The position numbers and the translations under genes were made by a program. Below, in pieces: positions 19,654 through 29,848 of a stretch of 54,606 bases of DNA (its first letter is position 1; each line of letters starts with the position of its first letter). The stretch comes from Gammaproteobacteria bacterium (GTDB lineage Bacteria > Pseudomonadota > Gammaproteobacteria > Pseudomonadales > Azotimanducaceae): contig PBVL01000054.1 in NCBI GenBank assembly GCA_002728675.1, positions 1-54,606 on the forward strand, in the 5' to 3' direction. The notes under the pieces were generated by a model. The model was given only the letters and a program-made list of their open reading frames with translations. It ran no database searches and was not told the origin of the DNA.

Positions 19654-20388
19654 CTAGCGCACATTGGTGTTCCCCTGCCCCGGCTGCGTGGCGCCCGGCC
19701 TGCCAGAGAGCGGCGTGCCATCCTCCTCCGCGCCCGGGTCACCGTCACCCTGACCCGGGAGTGGAATGCTCTGCTGCAGTTCCAGCGGAGGCGCAACGAA
19801 CGAGACTACCCTGCGCATTTCACCGAGCGCCTCGGTGTCTACGACGAGTTCGAGTGATTGCGGGAGCGGCGTCCTGGTCGAGAACGACGGCCAGGTCGTG
19901 CCCTGCTCGCCCTGCTCGTCCACCACGCTGATCCGCAGGTCGAGGACACCATCTAGCAGTAACTGTTCGACCCGCTCGCTGTCCTCCGCGCGATCGAGCA
20001 CGTACCAGAACCTGCGAATGAGCTGCTCGTCCTCGATGTCGTAAGCAACCCGCTGCAGCGTGCTGCGGTTGACGCGCAGGGGATTTCGCCAGCCGGAGCG
20101 CGTGAACTCGATGAGGCTGTCCTCGCCCGGGACGGCGAGTGCGGGCTTCGGGTCGCCGAAACCGTCCCGGATCCCGCGCGGCACGATCTGGGAGAGGTCC
20201 CTCTCCATGACCGACATGGCGCGCATCAGTCCCGCGATCGATTCCCGGGCATTTTCGGTCCGATCATGACTGTCGATGACCGTGCGCAGCATGGTGTGCG
20301 ACGCGAGCCCGATGACAGCGAAGATCGCAATCGCCACCAGTATCTCGAGCAGCGTGAAGCCCCCGCGCTGGTTCCGGAGCCGACTCAT
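19654..20388 (-). CDS. gspJ: Type II secretion minor pseudopilin GspJ
   Basis: MSRLRNQRGGFTLLEILVAIAIFAVIGLASHTMLRTVI...MERDLSQIVPRGIRD. Confidence 0.88.
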   Translation of the reverse strand: MSRLRNQRGGFTLLEILVAIAIFAVIGLASHTMLRTVIDSHDRTENARESIAGLMRAMSVMERDLSQIVPRGIRDGFGDPKPALAVPGEDSLIEFTRSGWRNPLRVNRSTLQRVAYDIEDEQLIRRFWYVLDRAEDSERVEQLLLDGVLDLRISVVDEQGEQGTTWPSFSTRTPLPQSLELVVDTEALGEMRRVVSFVAPPLELQQSIPLPGQGDGDPGAEEDGTPLSGRPGATQPGQGNTNVR

Positions 20389-20762
20389 CAGTAACGCCCC
20401 ACGAAGCCGTCCAGCTCGACCACGGGCTCGGTATTGTCGCTTGCATTGAAGACCTGCACCGTAACCCGCCGAACATTCTCGTTTTCGGTACTGTCTGTCG
20501 CGACGACCACATCCCAGTCCCGGCCGGCCAGCGAGACACCGGCGCGCTGTGTGCCTACGCCCGGGAACGTCGCGTCAGAGCGGATTTCGACGCGCCTCGC
20601 GTTGAGTTCATTCTCGGCGACCCAGGTCGCGTAGACACGTTCCTCGATCACCGCGGCCTGTCGCACCGATTGGGCGGCATTCTTCACGAGCGCGGCGGAT
20701 ACGATGGACAGGACGGCCAGGGCGATCATGACTTCGAGCAGGGTGAATCCGGATGCGCGCAC
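20388..20762 (-). CDS. gspI: Type II secretion minor pseudopilin GspI
   Basis: MRASGFTLLEVMIALAVLSIVSAALVKNAAQ...TWVAENELNARR. Confidence 0.88.
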   Translation of the reverse strand: MRASGFTLLEVMIALAVLSIVSAALVKNAAQSVRQAAVIEERVYATWVAENELNARRVEIRSDATFPGVGTQRAGVSLAGRDWDVVVATDSTENENVRRVTVQVFNASDNTEPVVELDGFVGRY

Positions 20763-20764
20763 GC

Positions 20765-21280
20765 TCAGTCGTCCCCTTCCTCGTCTTCGCCTTCCCAGAC
20801 CAGGCGCGAGTAACCGTCAGCACGCAGCACGCGTTCGGCACGGTCCGTTGAGCGAATGACGTAGAGCTCGAACGGGGTGACTTCACCGCTCGACATCACC
20901 AGCACCGGCGGCTCTGTCTCTTCGTCTTCGGGGGTCAGACTGAAGCCCGTATCCTCGACGCGCAGCACAAGTTCGAGCCCTTCGGGGAGCGTGTGTTCCC
21001 TGAACGGCGCCTGCGTGCTCTCGATCCACCCCTGCTCGAACTCGTTGTAGACATGAAACGTATAGGTGTCCTTGTCGGGCACGAACGCGTACTCCGTCGA
21101 GGCAATCACCGCTTCGTCACGAAGGAGTTCCATGACAAGCCGGATTCGCTCGCTCTCGCGGAGAAACTCCTCGTCCTGCGTGAAGGACGGGAATCTGGCG
21201 ATCACCACGCCGACCATCACCGAGATGATCAGCAGGACGACGAGGATCTCGACGAGCGTAAAGCCGCGGGCGTCGCGCAT
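20765..21280 (-). CDS. gspH: Type II secretion minor pseudopilin GspH
   Basis: MRDARGFTLVEILVVLLIISVMVGVVIARFPSF; the ORF extends to 21424 but the prepilin-like start at 21280 is preferred. Confidence 0.82.
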   Translation of the reverse strand: MRDARGFTLVEILVVLLIISVMVGVVIARFPSFTQDEEFLRESERIRLVMELLRDEAVIASTEYAFVPDKDTYTFHVYNEFEQGWIESTQAPFREHTLPEGLELVLRVEDTGFSLTPEDEETEPPVLVMSSGEVTPFELYVIRSTDRAERVLRADGYSRLVWEGEDEEGDD

Positions 21281-21303
21281 GTCCGTAGCTTGCCCGGGAC
21301 TGC

Positions 21304-21795
21304 TCAGAGTTCCGTGTAGCGGAGGTCCGAATCGTACCCTTCGCCACCTTCGCGACGGTCGCGTGCAAAGGTATACACGTCGTAGGAGTTGTCTTCGCTC
21401 ACGTAGAGGTAGGGCTCGTCCCACGGATCCTTTGGCATCTTCGGCAGGTAGCCGTCCGGATTCCAGCGGCGTGCCTCGGGGTAGCCGGACGGTTGTGTGA
21501 CCAGCGCGTCCAGCCCCTGATCCGAACTCGGATAGTTGCCGTTGTCCATCCGGTACATTTCGAGTGCTGTCGCGATCGCGCGCAGGTCACTCTTCGCGGC
21601 TTCGACCTTGGCCTGATCCGGGCGGCCGATGACGTTTGGCACGATGAGTGCCCCGAGTATTCCGAGAATCACGACGACAACCATGATCTCGATGAGCGTG
21701 AAGCCGGCTGCCTGGCGCTTGGGGCGCGGCGCTCCCGCTGGCGGAGCGATGCTTGCGGTCAAGGTCCGTTCTGACATTGTGGGGGATGGTTCCAT
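21304..21795 (-). CDS. gspG: Type II secretion major pseudopilin GspG
   Basis: GFTLIEIMVVVVILGILGALIVPNVIGRPDQAKVEAAKSDL...LDALVTQPSG...WDEPYLY. Start could also be the internal Met at 21777. Confidence 0.93.
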   Translation of the reverse strand: MEPSPTMSERTLTASIAPPAGAPRPKRQAAGFTLIEIMVVVVILGILGALIVPNVIGRPDQAKVEAAKSDLRAIATALEMYRMDNGNYPSSDQGLDALVTQPSGYPEARRWNPDGYLPKMPKDPWDEPYLYVSEDNSYDVYTFARDRREGGEGYDSDLRYTEL

Positions 21796-21964
21796 GGTGA
21801 GGAGTGTAGCTAGTTCGTGGCTGAAAAGTCAGTTTTCCGGCACGCGGCATCAGCCGCGCAGCGGGGCTCGCCTCGCCAGATCCAGGCAGAACCCTGAGGT
21901 CCTGGCTACGTACGGATCAGGACGCATTCCTCCCGTCTGATCCGCGCTCCACAGAGACCGATCG

Positions 21965-23182
21965 TCAGACGACAAGCTGGTTGAGATTCATGATTGGCAG
22001 CAGGATTGCCATCACAATCGTAAACACGGCGCCGCCCATCATCAGCAGCATCATTGGACCAAACAGCGACAACATAATTCCCATAGTCATGTCGACGTCC
22101 TGCTGGGTATGCACGGCAACCCGCGCCAACATCTCGTCGAGTTCACCGCTCGATTCCCCACTCGCGATCATGTGCAGCATCATCGGCGGAAAGTAGCCCG
22201 ACTCCTCGAGTGCGACATGCAGGCTCGAACCCTCCGACACCCGGGTCGTTGCTTCATTCACCTTCGTTTGCAGCCAGGTATTCGTCAACACCTGACCCGC
22301 AATGCGCATCGCCTCGACCAGCGGCACACCACTGCTGGAAAGGATCGCAAGCGTGCTGGAAAACTGCGACGTATTCGTACCGCGTGACAGCTTCGAGACA
22401 AGCGGCAGATGCAGCAGGCGCCGGTGGTACTGCAGACGCAACGCCGGCTGGCGCAACAGCTGATGACCAAGTAACCACAGCGCCCCGATCAGGACCAGCA
22501 CGACGATCCACCAGTCACGGACGAAATCGCTCATCAGGATGATGAGCGTTGTCAAAAACGGCAGATCCTGCCCGGTATCGCTGAATACCTTGACGATGTC
22601 CGGGACCACGTATCCGAGCAGGCCCGCGAGAATCGCAATCGTCAGGACGAACAGAATGACCGGGTACACCATCGCCTGCTGGACTTTTTGACGCGATACC
22701 TGGCGCGTCTCGGTGTAATCCGCCAGGCGATTCAGGACCAGGTCCAGATGGCCGGCGGACTCACCCGCCGAGACCGTCGCCCGATACAGTTCGGGAAACG
22801 CACGAGGAAAGTCCGCAAGACTGATTGCCAGTGAGTATCCTTCGAGCACCTTCGAGCGCACCGAAATCAACATCCCTTCCATGCGCGGGTTCTCGCTCTG
22901 CCGCGATACGGCAAGCAGCGCTTCCTCGACGGGCAGCCCCGCGCCAATCAGCGTCGCAAGCTGCCGCGTGACAAGCGCCAGCTCGCGAATCGAGAGACCC
23001 GGCGTAAACAGTCGCGCAAGCGGATTGGAGCGCTCTTTCTTCTCCCGGCTCGCCGCAACGCCGAGCGGTGCGAGGCCACGCTCGCGGAGGAGCGCCCGGA
23101 CCTGGCGCATGCTGTCCGCTTCGAGAACACCCTTTTCTTCTCTTCCGCGCTTGTTCAGCGCGGTGTATTCAAATGCCGGCAC
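21965..23182 (-). CDS. gspF: Type II secretion inner membrane protein GspF
   Basis: 405 aa: MPAFEYTALNKRGREEKGVLEADSMRQVRALLRERGLAPL; two T2SSF domains. Confidence 0.93.
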   Translation of the reverse strand: MPAFEYTALNKRGREEKGVLEADSMRQVRALLRERGLAPLGVAASREKKERSNPLARLFTPGLSIRELALVTRQLATLIGAGLPVEEALLAVSRQSENPRMEGMLISVRSKVLEGYSLAISLADFPRAFPELYRATVSAGESAGHLDLVLNRLADYTETRQVSRQKVQQAMVYPVILFVLTIAILAGLLGYVVPDIVKVFSDTGQDLPFLTTLIILMSDFVRDWWIVVLVLIGALWLLGHQLLRQPALRLQYHRRLLHLPLVSKLSRGTNTSQFSSTLAILSSSGVPLVEAMRIAGQVLTNTWLQTKVNEATTRVSEGSSLHVALEESGYFPPMMLHMIASGESSGELDEMLARVAVHTQQDVDMTMGIMLSLFGPMMLLMMGGAVFTIVMAILLPIMNLNQLVV

Positions 23183-23201
23183 GTGGAATCGCCTGGTTGT
23201 C

Positions 23202-24689
23202 TCAGTCCGCCGTCGTCGCGCGCAGGAGTTCGTCGACGGTCGTCATTCCGGACAACACCTTGGCACACGCATCGTCCCGGATGCCTTTCGACCGCGTCCT
23301 GGCATGCTGTTCGAGCTCGAGTTCGGACCCGCCGTTGTGGATCATCCGGCGCATCTCGTCATCGACCATCACGATCTCGTAGATGCCCTGGCGTCCACGG
23401 TAGCCTTCATGCGCGCACTGCTCACACCCGGTTGCGCGGTAGAGCGTCGGACGTTCCGCGCCACATCCGAGCACCTCCGCCTCGTAATCGTCCGCGGTAT
23501 AGGTTGTCCGGCAGGACCTGCACAACACGCGGACGAGGCGCTGCGCAATCAGCCCGACGATGCTGTTGCTCAGCAGGTACGGCTGCACGCCCATGTTTGC
23601 CAGTCGCGTCAACGCGCCAATCGCCGTGTTCGTGTGAATCGTGGAAAGCACGAGGTGGCCGGTGAGACTGGCCTGGACGGCGATATCCGCCGTCTCGTAG
23701 TCCCGAATCTCTCCAACCATCACGACGTCAGGGTCCTGGCGCAGGATGGCGCGCAGGCCTTTGGCAAACGTCATGTCCGCTTTGGAATTGACCTGGGTCT
23801 GGCCAACGCCGTCGACATCGTACTCAATGGGGTCTTCGACGGTCAGAATGTTGCGACTCCGGTCGTTCAGCTTGTCGAGGCAGGCATAGAGCGTCGTCGA
23901 CTTGCCCGATCCCGTGGGACCGGTTACGAGGATAATGCCGTGCGGCCGGGAGACAATCTCCTGCATGTTACCGAGACCGGTCGGCGCCATGCCCAGATGT
24001 GCAAGGTCACGTCTGCCCTCCTGTTTGTCGAGCAGGCGCATCACCACGCGTTCGCCATTCGACGCGGGGATCGTCGACACCCGCACGTCGACCTCCTTGC
24101 CGGCGACCCGGACCGAAATCCGTCCGTCCTGTGGCAAGCGCTTCTCTGCGATGTCGAGCTTTGCCATCACCTTGATCCGCGAGACGAGCAGCGGCGCCAG
24201 CGCCCGTCTCGGAGTGACCACCTCGCGGAGCACACCGTCAACGCGAAACCGGACGACAAGGCGTGTCTCATAGGTCTCCACGTGGATGTCCGATGCGTCG
24301 ACCTTGACCGCCTGCAACAGCAAGCTGTTGATCAGACGGATGATCGGAGCATCGTCCTCCTGTTCGAGCAGGTCGCTGGTCTCGGGAATACTGTCGGCGA
24401 GACTGGAGAGATCCATCTCATCGCCGATGCCCTCCATCATCTCCATGCCTTCCCCGCTGCCTTCCTGATAGGTGTGGGAAAGCTGGGCGTCGAAGGTCGC
24501 GTCATCCACTTCCGCCAGGGAAAACTGCCGGCCGGCAAAGCGCCTGACCTCAGCGAGTGCCCTCACGGGCATCCCCCGCTTGAACACGACACTGCGTGCG
24601 TCACCCGTCTCATCCGGAGGCAGGAGAATGACGCCGTGACGCTTGGCGAATCGAAACGGCAGACGGCTGCGGGACGCGGGTTCGCTCAT
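23202..24689 (-). CDS. gspE: Type II secretion ATPase GspE
   Basis: Walker A GPTGSGKSTTLYACLD, DPDVVMVGEIRDYETADIAVQASLTGHLVLSTIHTN, tetracysteine CRSC...CEQC. Confidence 0.95.
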   Translation of the reverse strand: MSEPASRSRLPFRFAKRHGVILLPPDETGDARSVVFKRGMPVRALAEVRRFAGRQFSLAEVDDATFDAQLSHTYQEGSGEGMEMMEGIGDEMDLSSLADSIPETSDLLEQEDDAPIIRLINSLLLQAVKVDASDIHVETYETRLVVRFRVDGVLREVVTPRRALAPLLVSRIKVMAKLDIAEKRLPQDGRISVRVAGKEVDVRVSTIPASNGERVVMRLLDKQEGRRDLAHLGMAPTGLGNMQEIVSRPHGIILVTGPTGSGKSTTLYACLDKLNDRSRNILTVEDPIEYDVDGVGQTQVNSKADMTFAKGLRAILRQDPDVVMVGEIRDYETADIAVQASLTGHLVLSTIHTNTAIGALTRLANMGVQPYLLSNSIVGLIAQRLVRVLCRSCRTTYTADDYEAEVLGCGAERPTLYRATGCEQCAHEGYRGRQGIYEIVMVDDEMRRMIHNGGSELELEQHARTRSKGIRDDACAKVLSGMTTVDELLRATTAD

Positions 24690-25005
24690 TCAAGACGCTC
24701 CGATCGAGGTTGAGTCGTGGTCGTGTTGGGGCCGGTGTACGGCGTCGTTCCGGATGTGAGAGCTACCGCTTGGCACGGCAGGGTGCTTTCTCCTACTATA
24801 AGTCATGCTGATAAGCTATGAGAACAAGCATTCAGACCACTGATAGTAGTCAGCGGTCAGCCAGCCCGAGAGATCACGACAGATCACAAGAGAACCCGGT
24901 CTGGCCTGCAGGAAAAGCGAAGGGCCCGGACGGCCCGTCAAGGCTGGTTGGGATCGCGGTCCGCCGGCCGGGCATGACGATACGCCCGGATTCCAAGGTC
25001 CAAAG

Positions 25006-25914
25006 ATGAAACTGAGCGACATCGACCTCAACCTGTTCGTGGTGTTCGACGCCATCTATTCAGAAGGCAACCTCACCCGTGCGGGCGAAATCATTGGCAT
25101 CACCCAACCAGCCGTTTCGAATTCCCTCTCGCGCCTGCGCAATCTCTTCGACGACCCTCTGTTTGTCCGCACGGCAGACGGAATGGTTCCCACGCCGGTT
25201 GCACAAAACATCGTCGGGCCGGTCCGGCAGGCGCTCGGCTACATCCGGGCGAGCGTTCAGGAGGCCGAAAGCTTCTCGCCGACGGACTCTGACAAACGCT
25301 TCCGTGTGAGTATGACCGACCTGTCCCAGGAGCTTCTGCTGCCGGGACTGGTCGCAAGCGTCAAGGCCGCCGCACCGATGGTCAGCGTCGACTGTTATCA
25401 GGTCCGGCGCCGGGACATGAACATCGAACTGGCTTCAGGCAATGTCGATCTGGCGATCGACATCCCGCTGACACCGGACCCACAGATCCGGCAGTCGAAA
25501 CTCTTCTCACACGATCACGTGTGCGTGTATCGCCGCGGCCACCCGATCGCGTCAGAAGTACTCAACCTCGAGCGCTACCTGGAACTCGACCACGTGCACG
25601 TCTCGGCCAGGCGGGGCGGACTTGGCCACGTCGATCTGGTGCTCGGCAAGATGAGCCGCAGACGCAAGGTGGCGGTGCGCACCCAGCATTACCTGATCAC
25701 CCCGCGACTGGTGGCCAACACCGACATGGTGCTCACGGCACCCTCGATGCTCGCGGAACTCATCCGATCGAACTACGACGTCGAGATCCAGAACCTGCCG
25801 TTCGACGTGCCACCGCTCGAAACCTATCTCTACTGGCACGAGAGCACCGACAGCGACCAGGCCAACCAGTGGATGCGCAACCAGATCCTCACCCTTGGCG
25901 CCACGTTTCGCTAG
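25006..25914 (+). CDS. LysR-family transcriptional regulator
   Basis: 302 aa: DIDLNLFVVFDAIYSEGNLTRAGEIIGITQPAVSNSLSRLRNLFDDPLFVR. Confidence 0.93.
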   Translation: MKLSDIDLNLFVVFDAIYSEGNLTRAGEIIGITQPAVSNSLSRLRNLFDDPLFVRTADGMVPTPVAQNIVGPVRQALGYIRASVQEAESFSPTDSDKRFRVSMTDLSQELLLPGLVASVKAAAPMVSVDCYQVRRRDMNIELASGNVDLAIDIPLTPDPQIRQSKLFSHDHVCVYRRGHPIASEVLNLERYLELDHVHVSARRGGLGHVDLVLGKMSRRRKVAVRTQHYLITPRLVANTDMVLTAPSMLAELIRSNYDVEIQNLPFDVPPLETYLYWHESTDSDQANQWMRNQILTLGATFR

Positions 25915-26025
25915 GGCCCTGTTCGAACCGGTGCGCGCCCCGTATCCTCCCTCCGGCACGTCCGACGTGCACGGACTGAGCAGCGCCCACCCAACACCTT
26001 CCGCCACACACACCAGGAGGAGCCT

Positions 26026-27039
26026 TTGGATTTCGTAGGCAACCACATTCTGTCCGTCTCCCAGTTCGACCGCGACGACATCGAACGTGTTTTTGAGGTT
26101 GCCGACATGATGCGTCCGTATGCGCATCGGGAAGTGGTGACGCGCGTGCTCGAAGGCGCGATCCTCGGCAATATGTTCTTCGAACCCTCGACCCGGACGC
26201 GGGTCAGTTTCGGCTGCGCGTTCAACCTGCTCGGCGGCGAGGTACGCGAAACCACCGAAGTGCGGGCTTCGTCGCTGGCAAAAGGCGAGTCGCTTTTCGA
26301 TACCGCACGCGTGCTGTCCGGATACAGCGACGTGATCGTCATGCGTCACGAACTCGAAGGCTCGGTGCAGCAGTTTGCCAAGGCATCCCGCTGCCCGGTC
26401 CTGAATGCGGGCGACGGCGCGAACGAACACCCGAGCCAGGCGCTGCTCGACCTTTACACGATCAAACGGGAACTTGCGACACACGGGAAGACGATCGACG
26501 GGATGCGCATCACCCTCATCGGTGATCTGAAGTACGGTCGGGCGGTGCACTCGCTCGTCCAGATGCTGACACTCTATTCGAACATCCGCGTCTCACTCAT
26601 CTCCGCACCGGAGCTTGCGCTGCCGAGCCGGTATATCGATGCGCTCCGCCTCTCCGGCCACGAGGTCATCGAATCTGACCGACTGGAAGACGGGATTGCC
26701 CAGGCCGACATCCTGTACGTCACCCGCACCCAGGAAGAGCGGTTCGGGAGTCAGGCCGAGGCTGACAAGTACAAGGGCATCTACAAGGTCAACCGGAACA
26801 TATATACCGAGTTCTGCGAACCGAACACCGTGATCATGCATCCCCTGCCCAGGGACTCGCGTGAAAACGCGAGCGACCTCGATGCAGACCTCAACGAAAA
26901 TCCCAACCTCGCCATTTTTCGCCAGACCGACAACGGCGTGCTGATCCGGATGGCCCTGTTCGCGCTGATCCTCGACGTCGTGGGGCAGATTTCCCGGCAC
27001 TCGCGAAAGGTCAATTGGTATACTGCGAAACGCTTTTAG
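26026..27039 (+). CDS. pyrB: Aspartate carbamoyltransferase
   Basis: FFEPSTRTRVSFGCAF, DGANEHPSQALLDLYTI, MHPLPR; TTG start behind AGGAGG. Confidence 0.88.
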   Translation: MDFVGNHILSVSQFDRDDIERVFEVADMMRPYAHREVVTRVLEGAILGNMFFEPSTRTRVSFGCAFNLLGGEVRETTEVRASSLAKGESLFDTARVLSGYSDVIVMRHELEGSVQQFAKASRCPVLNAGDGANEHPSQALLDLYTIKRELATHGKTIDGMRITLIGDLKYGRAVHSLVQMLTLYSNIRVSLISAPELALPSRYIDALRLSGHEVIESDRLEDGIAQADILYVTRTQEERFGSQAEADKYKGIYKVNRNIYTEFCEPNTVIMHPLPRDSRENASDLDADLNENPNLAIFRQTDNGVLIRMALFALILDVVGQISRHSRKVNWYTAKRF

Positions 27040-27057
27040 AGCCGATCCCGCACCGCC

Positions 27058-28221
27058 TTGCCCTACAACAATCTCAACTTTGGTCTCGGTGAGACCATCG
27101 ACCTGCTTCGCGAGTCCGTCGCGCGCTTTGCCGCCGACGAGATCGCGCCCCGTGCTGACGAAATCGACCGCACGAATGCGTTCCCGCGTGAACTCTGGCG
27201 CAAGATGGGTGACATGGGACTGCTCGGCATCACGGTCAGCGAAGACCTGGGCGGCGCCGACATGGGCTACCTTGCCCATGCCGTCGTCATGGAGGAAATC
27301 TCCCGCGCGTCTGCGTCGGTCGGTCTGTCCTACGGCGCCCACTCCAATCTCTGCGTCAACCAGATCTATCGCAACGGCACAGCCGGGCAACGACGCGACT
27401 ACCTGCCCGGACTGATTTCCGGAGAGCACGTGGGCGCACTCGCCATGAGCGAGCACAACGCTGGCTCGGACGTGGTCAGCCTTGCGCTGCGTGCCGAGCA
27501 GGATGGCGACACCTACCGTCTGACGGGTTCGAAGATGTGGATCACGAACGGTCCGGATGCCGACACCTACGTGATCTATGCATCGACAACGCCCGGTGCC
27601 GCAGCCCGCGGCATCTCGGCATTCATCGTGCCGCGCGACACTCCCGGATTTTCCCGTTCGCCGAAGATGGACAAACTCGGCATGCGCGGTTCGAACACGT
27701 GTGAACTCGTCTTCGAAGATTCACCGGTACCCGCGGCAAACATACTGGGCCAGCGCGACTCCGGCGTCCGCGTGCTGATGAGCGGCCTCGACTTCGAACG
27801 GGTTGTACTCGCGGCCGGGCCGGTCGGCATCATGCAGGCCTGCATGGACGTCGTGGTGCCATACGTGCACGAGCGACGTCAGTTCGGCCAGGCCATCGGT
27901 GAATTTCAGCTGGTACAGGGCAAGCTCGCGGACATGTACGCCCGAATGAACGCCTGCCGCGCCTACCTGTATGCCGTCGCCGCCGCGTGCGATCGCGGCG
28001 AAACCACGCGCAAAGACGCGGCTGCCGTCATTCTCCATTGCGCGGAAGCGGCCACACAGACCGCCCTCGATGCGATCCAGCTGCTCGGTGGCAATGGTTA
28101 CATCAACGACTATCCGACCGGTCGACTGCTACGCGACGCGAAGCTGTATGAGATCGGCGCCGGCACCTCCGAGATCCGGCGCATGTTGATCGGGCGCGAA
28201 CTGTTTGGGGAGTCCGCATGA
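27058..28221 (+). CDS. ivd: Isovaleryl-CoA dehydrogenase
   Basis: Acyl-CoA dehydrogenase of IVD type: [22 protein letters not shown]-like segment, [51 protein letters not shown] overlap with mccB. TTG start assumed. Confidence 0.85.
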   Translation: MPYNNLNFGLGETIDLLRESVARFAADEIAPRADEIDRTNAFPRELWRKMGDMGLLGITVSEDLGGADMGYLAHAVVMEEISRASASVGLSYGAHSNLCVNQIYRNGTAGQRRDYLPGLISGEHVGALAMSEHNAGSDVVSLALRAEQDGDTYRLTGSKMWITNGPDADTYVIYASTTPGAAARGISAFIVPRDTPGFSRSPKMDKLGMRGSNTCELVFEDSPVPAANILGQRDSGVRVLMSGLDFERVVLAAGPVGIMQACMDVVVPYVHERRQFGQAIGEFQLVQGKLADMYARMNACRAYLYAVAAACDRGETTRKDAAAVILHCAEAATQTALDAIQLLGGNGYINDYPTGRLLRDAKLYEIGAGTSEIRRMLIGRELFGESA

Positions 28222-29825
28222 ACGTCATCCCGTCACGAATCAACACGCGCGACCCGGAGTTCACCGCGAACCGCGTGGCGATGCAGACGCTGGTCGACAA
28301 CCTTAGGGAGAGTTTCGGAACAATCGCCGAGGGCGGCGGTGAGCGGAACCGCGAACGGCATCTGTCGCGCGGCAAGCTGCTGCCGCGCGATCGTGTCGAA
28401 GGGCTTCTCGACCCCGGTGCACCGTTCCTCGAACTCTCGCAACACGCCGCATACGGGATGTACGACGACGAGGCGCCCTGTGCAGGGATCATCACGGGCA
28501 TCGGCACTGTCAACGGCACAGAGTGCATGGTCATTGCCAACGACTCGACCGTCAAAGGTGGCACCTACTACCCCGTCACGGTAAAGAAGCACCTGCGCGC
28601 ACAGGCGATCGCCGAAGCGTGCAACATTCCCTGCATCTACCTCGTCGACTCCGGAGGCGCGAACCTGCCCCATCAGGACGAGGTCTTCGCCGACCGCTTC
28701 CACTTCGGACGAATCTTCTACAACCAGGCCAACATGTCAGCTAGGGGAATTCCGCAGATTGCTGCCGTCATGGGTTCCTGCACCGCCGGCGGAGCCTATG
28801 TCCCCGCGATGTCGGACGAGAGCATCATCGTGCGCAATCAGGGCACGATCTTCCTTGCCGGTCCGCCCCTCGTAAAAGCCGCAACAGGCGAAGTGGTCTC
28901 GGACGAAGCGCTTGGCGGCGGCGACGTCCACACCCGGATTTCAGGTGTCGCGGATCACCTGGCCGAAGATGACGAACACGCCCTCGCCATCGCACGGACC
29001 GCGGTCGCAAATCTCAATCGCAACAAGCCGGACCAGGTGAAGCTGCGCGACCCGGCACCGCCACGTTACGACCCTGCGGAAATCTACGGAATCGTGGCAC
29101 CCGATCTCGCCAAACCGTTCGACGTTCGCGAGGTCATCGCACGTCTCGTCGACAACTCCGAACTGGACGAATTCAAACGCAACTTCGGTCCAACCCTTGT
29201 CTGCGGCTTCGCGCATCTCTGGGGCATGCCGGTCGGCATTCTGGCCAACAACGGCATCCTCTTCTCGGAGTCCGCGCAGAAAGGCGCGCACTTCATCGAA
29301 CTGTGCTGCCAGCGACGCATCCCGCTGCTCTTTCTGCAAAACATCATGGGTTTCATGGTGGGTGAGAAGTACGAGAACGAAGGGATCGCCAAACACGGTG
29401 CAAAGATGGTCACCGCGGTGGCCTGCGCCAACGTACCCAAACTTTCGCTCATCATCGGCGGCAGCTTCGGCGCCGGCAACTATGGAATGTGCGGACGCGC
29501 CTACGACCCGACGTTCCTCTGGATGTGGCCCAACGCGCGGATTTCGGTCATGGGCGGCCAACAGGCCGCCGACGTTCTGGCCACCATCCGCGGCGACAAC
29601 CTGGCGGCACGCGGCAATCCCTGGACGGACTCGGAGGCGGATACATTCAGGGCGCCGATCCTCGAGCAGTACGAAGCGCAGGGCCATCCCTACTATGCCA
29701 GCGCACGTCTCTGGGACGACGGAATCCTGGATCCCGCCGAGACCCGGACCGCACTGGCGCTGGGCATGTCTGCCGCGCTGAATCGGCCAATCGAGGAGAC
29801 GCGGTTCGGCGTCTTCCGCATGTAA
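28218..29825 (+). CDS. mccB: Methylcrotonyl-CoA carboxylase beta (carboxyltransferase) subunit
   Basis: 535 aa: [58 protein letters not shown]. Confidence 0.9.
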   Translation: MNVIPSRINTRDPEFTANRVAMQTLVDNLRESFGTIAEGGGERNRERHLSRGKLLPRDRVEGLLDPGAPFLELSQHAAYGMYDDEAPCAGIITGIGTVNGTECMVIANDSTVKGGTYYPVTVKKHLRAQAIAEACNIPCIYLVDSGGANLPHQDEVFADRFHFGRIFYNQANMSARGIPQIAAVMGSCTAGGAYVPAMSDESIIVRNQGTIFLAGPPLVKAATGEVVSDEALGGGDVHTRISGVADHLAEDDEHALAIARTAVANLNRNKPDQVKLRDPAPPRYDPAEIYGIVAPDLAKPFDVREVIARLVDNSELDEFKRNFGPTLVCGFAHLWGMPVGILANNGILFSESAQKGAHFIELCCQRRIPLLFLQNIMGFMVGEKYENEGIAKHGAKMVTAVACANVPKLSLIIGGSFGAGNYGMCGRAYDPTFLWMWPNARISVMGGQQAADVLATIRGDNLAARGNPWTDSEADTFRAPILEQYEAQGHPYYASARLWDDGILDPAETRTALALGMSAALNRPIEETRFGVFRM

Positions 29826-29848
29826 GGTTCATCCCTGGTACCGACGCC

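Noticed and set aside
21914-21943. GGATCAG...CTGATCC inverted repeat in the gspG-gspF gap, same arms as the hairpin near 38330
   Set aside because: Only 7 bp arms, different spacers and no wider similarity between the two sites; probably coincidence.
22881-24713. 610 aa open frame on the plus strand opposite gspF-gspE
   Set aside because: Antisense to two well-recognised genes; composition (Arg/His/Ala rich) and lack of any motif fit a by-product of high-GC codon usage.
24790-24860. Repeats such as ATAAG/CTGATAGTAGTCAG upstream of the LysR gene
   Set aside because: Plausible LysR autoregulatory site but too degenerate to assign without comparison to relatives.
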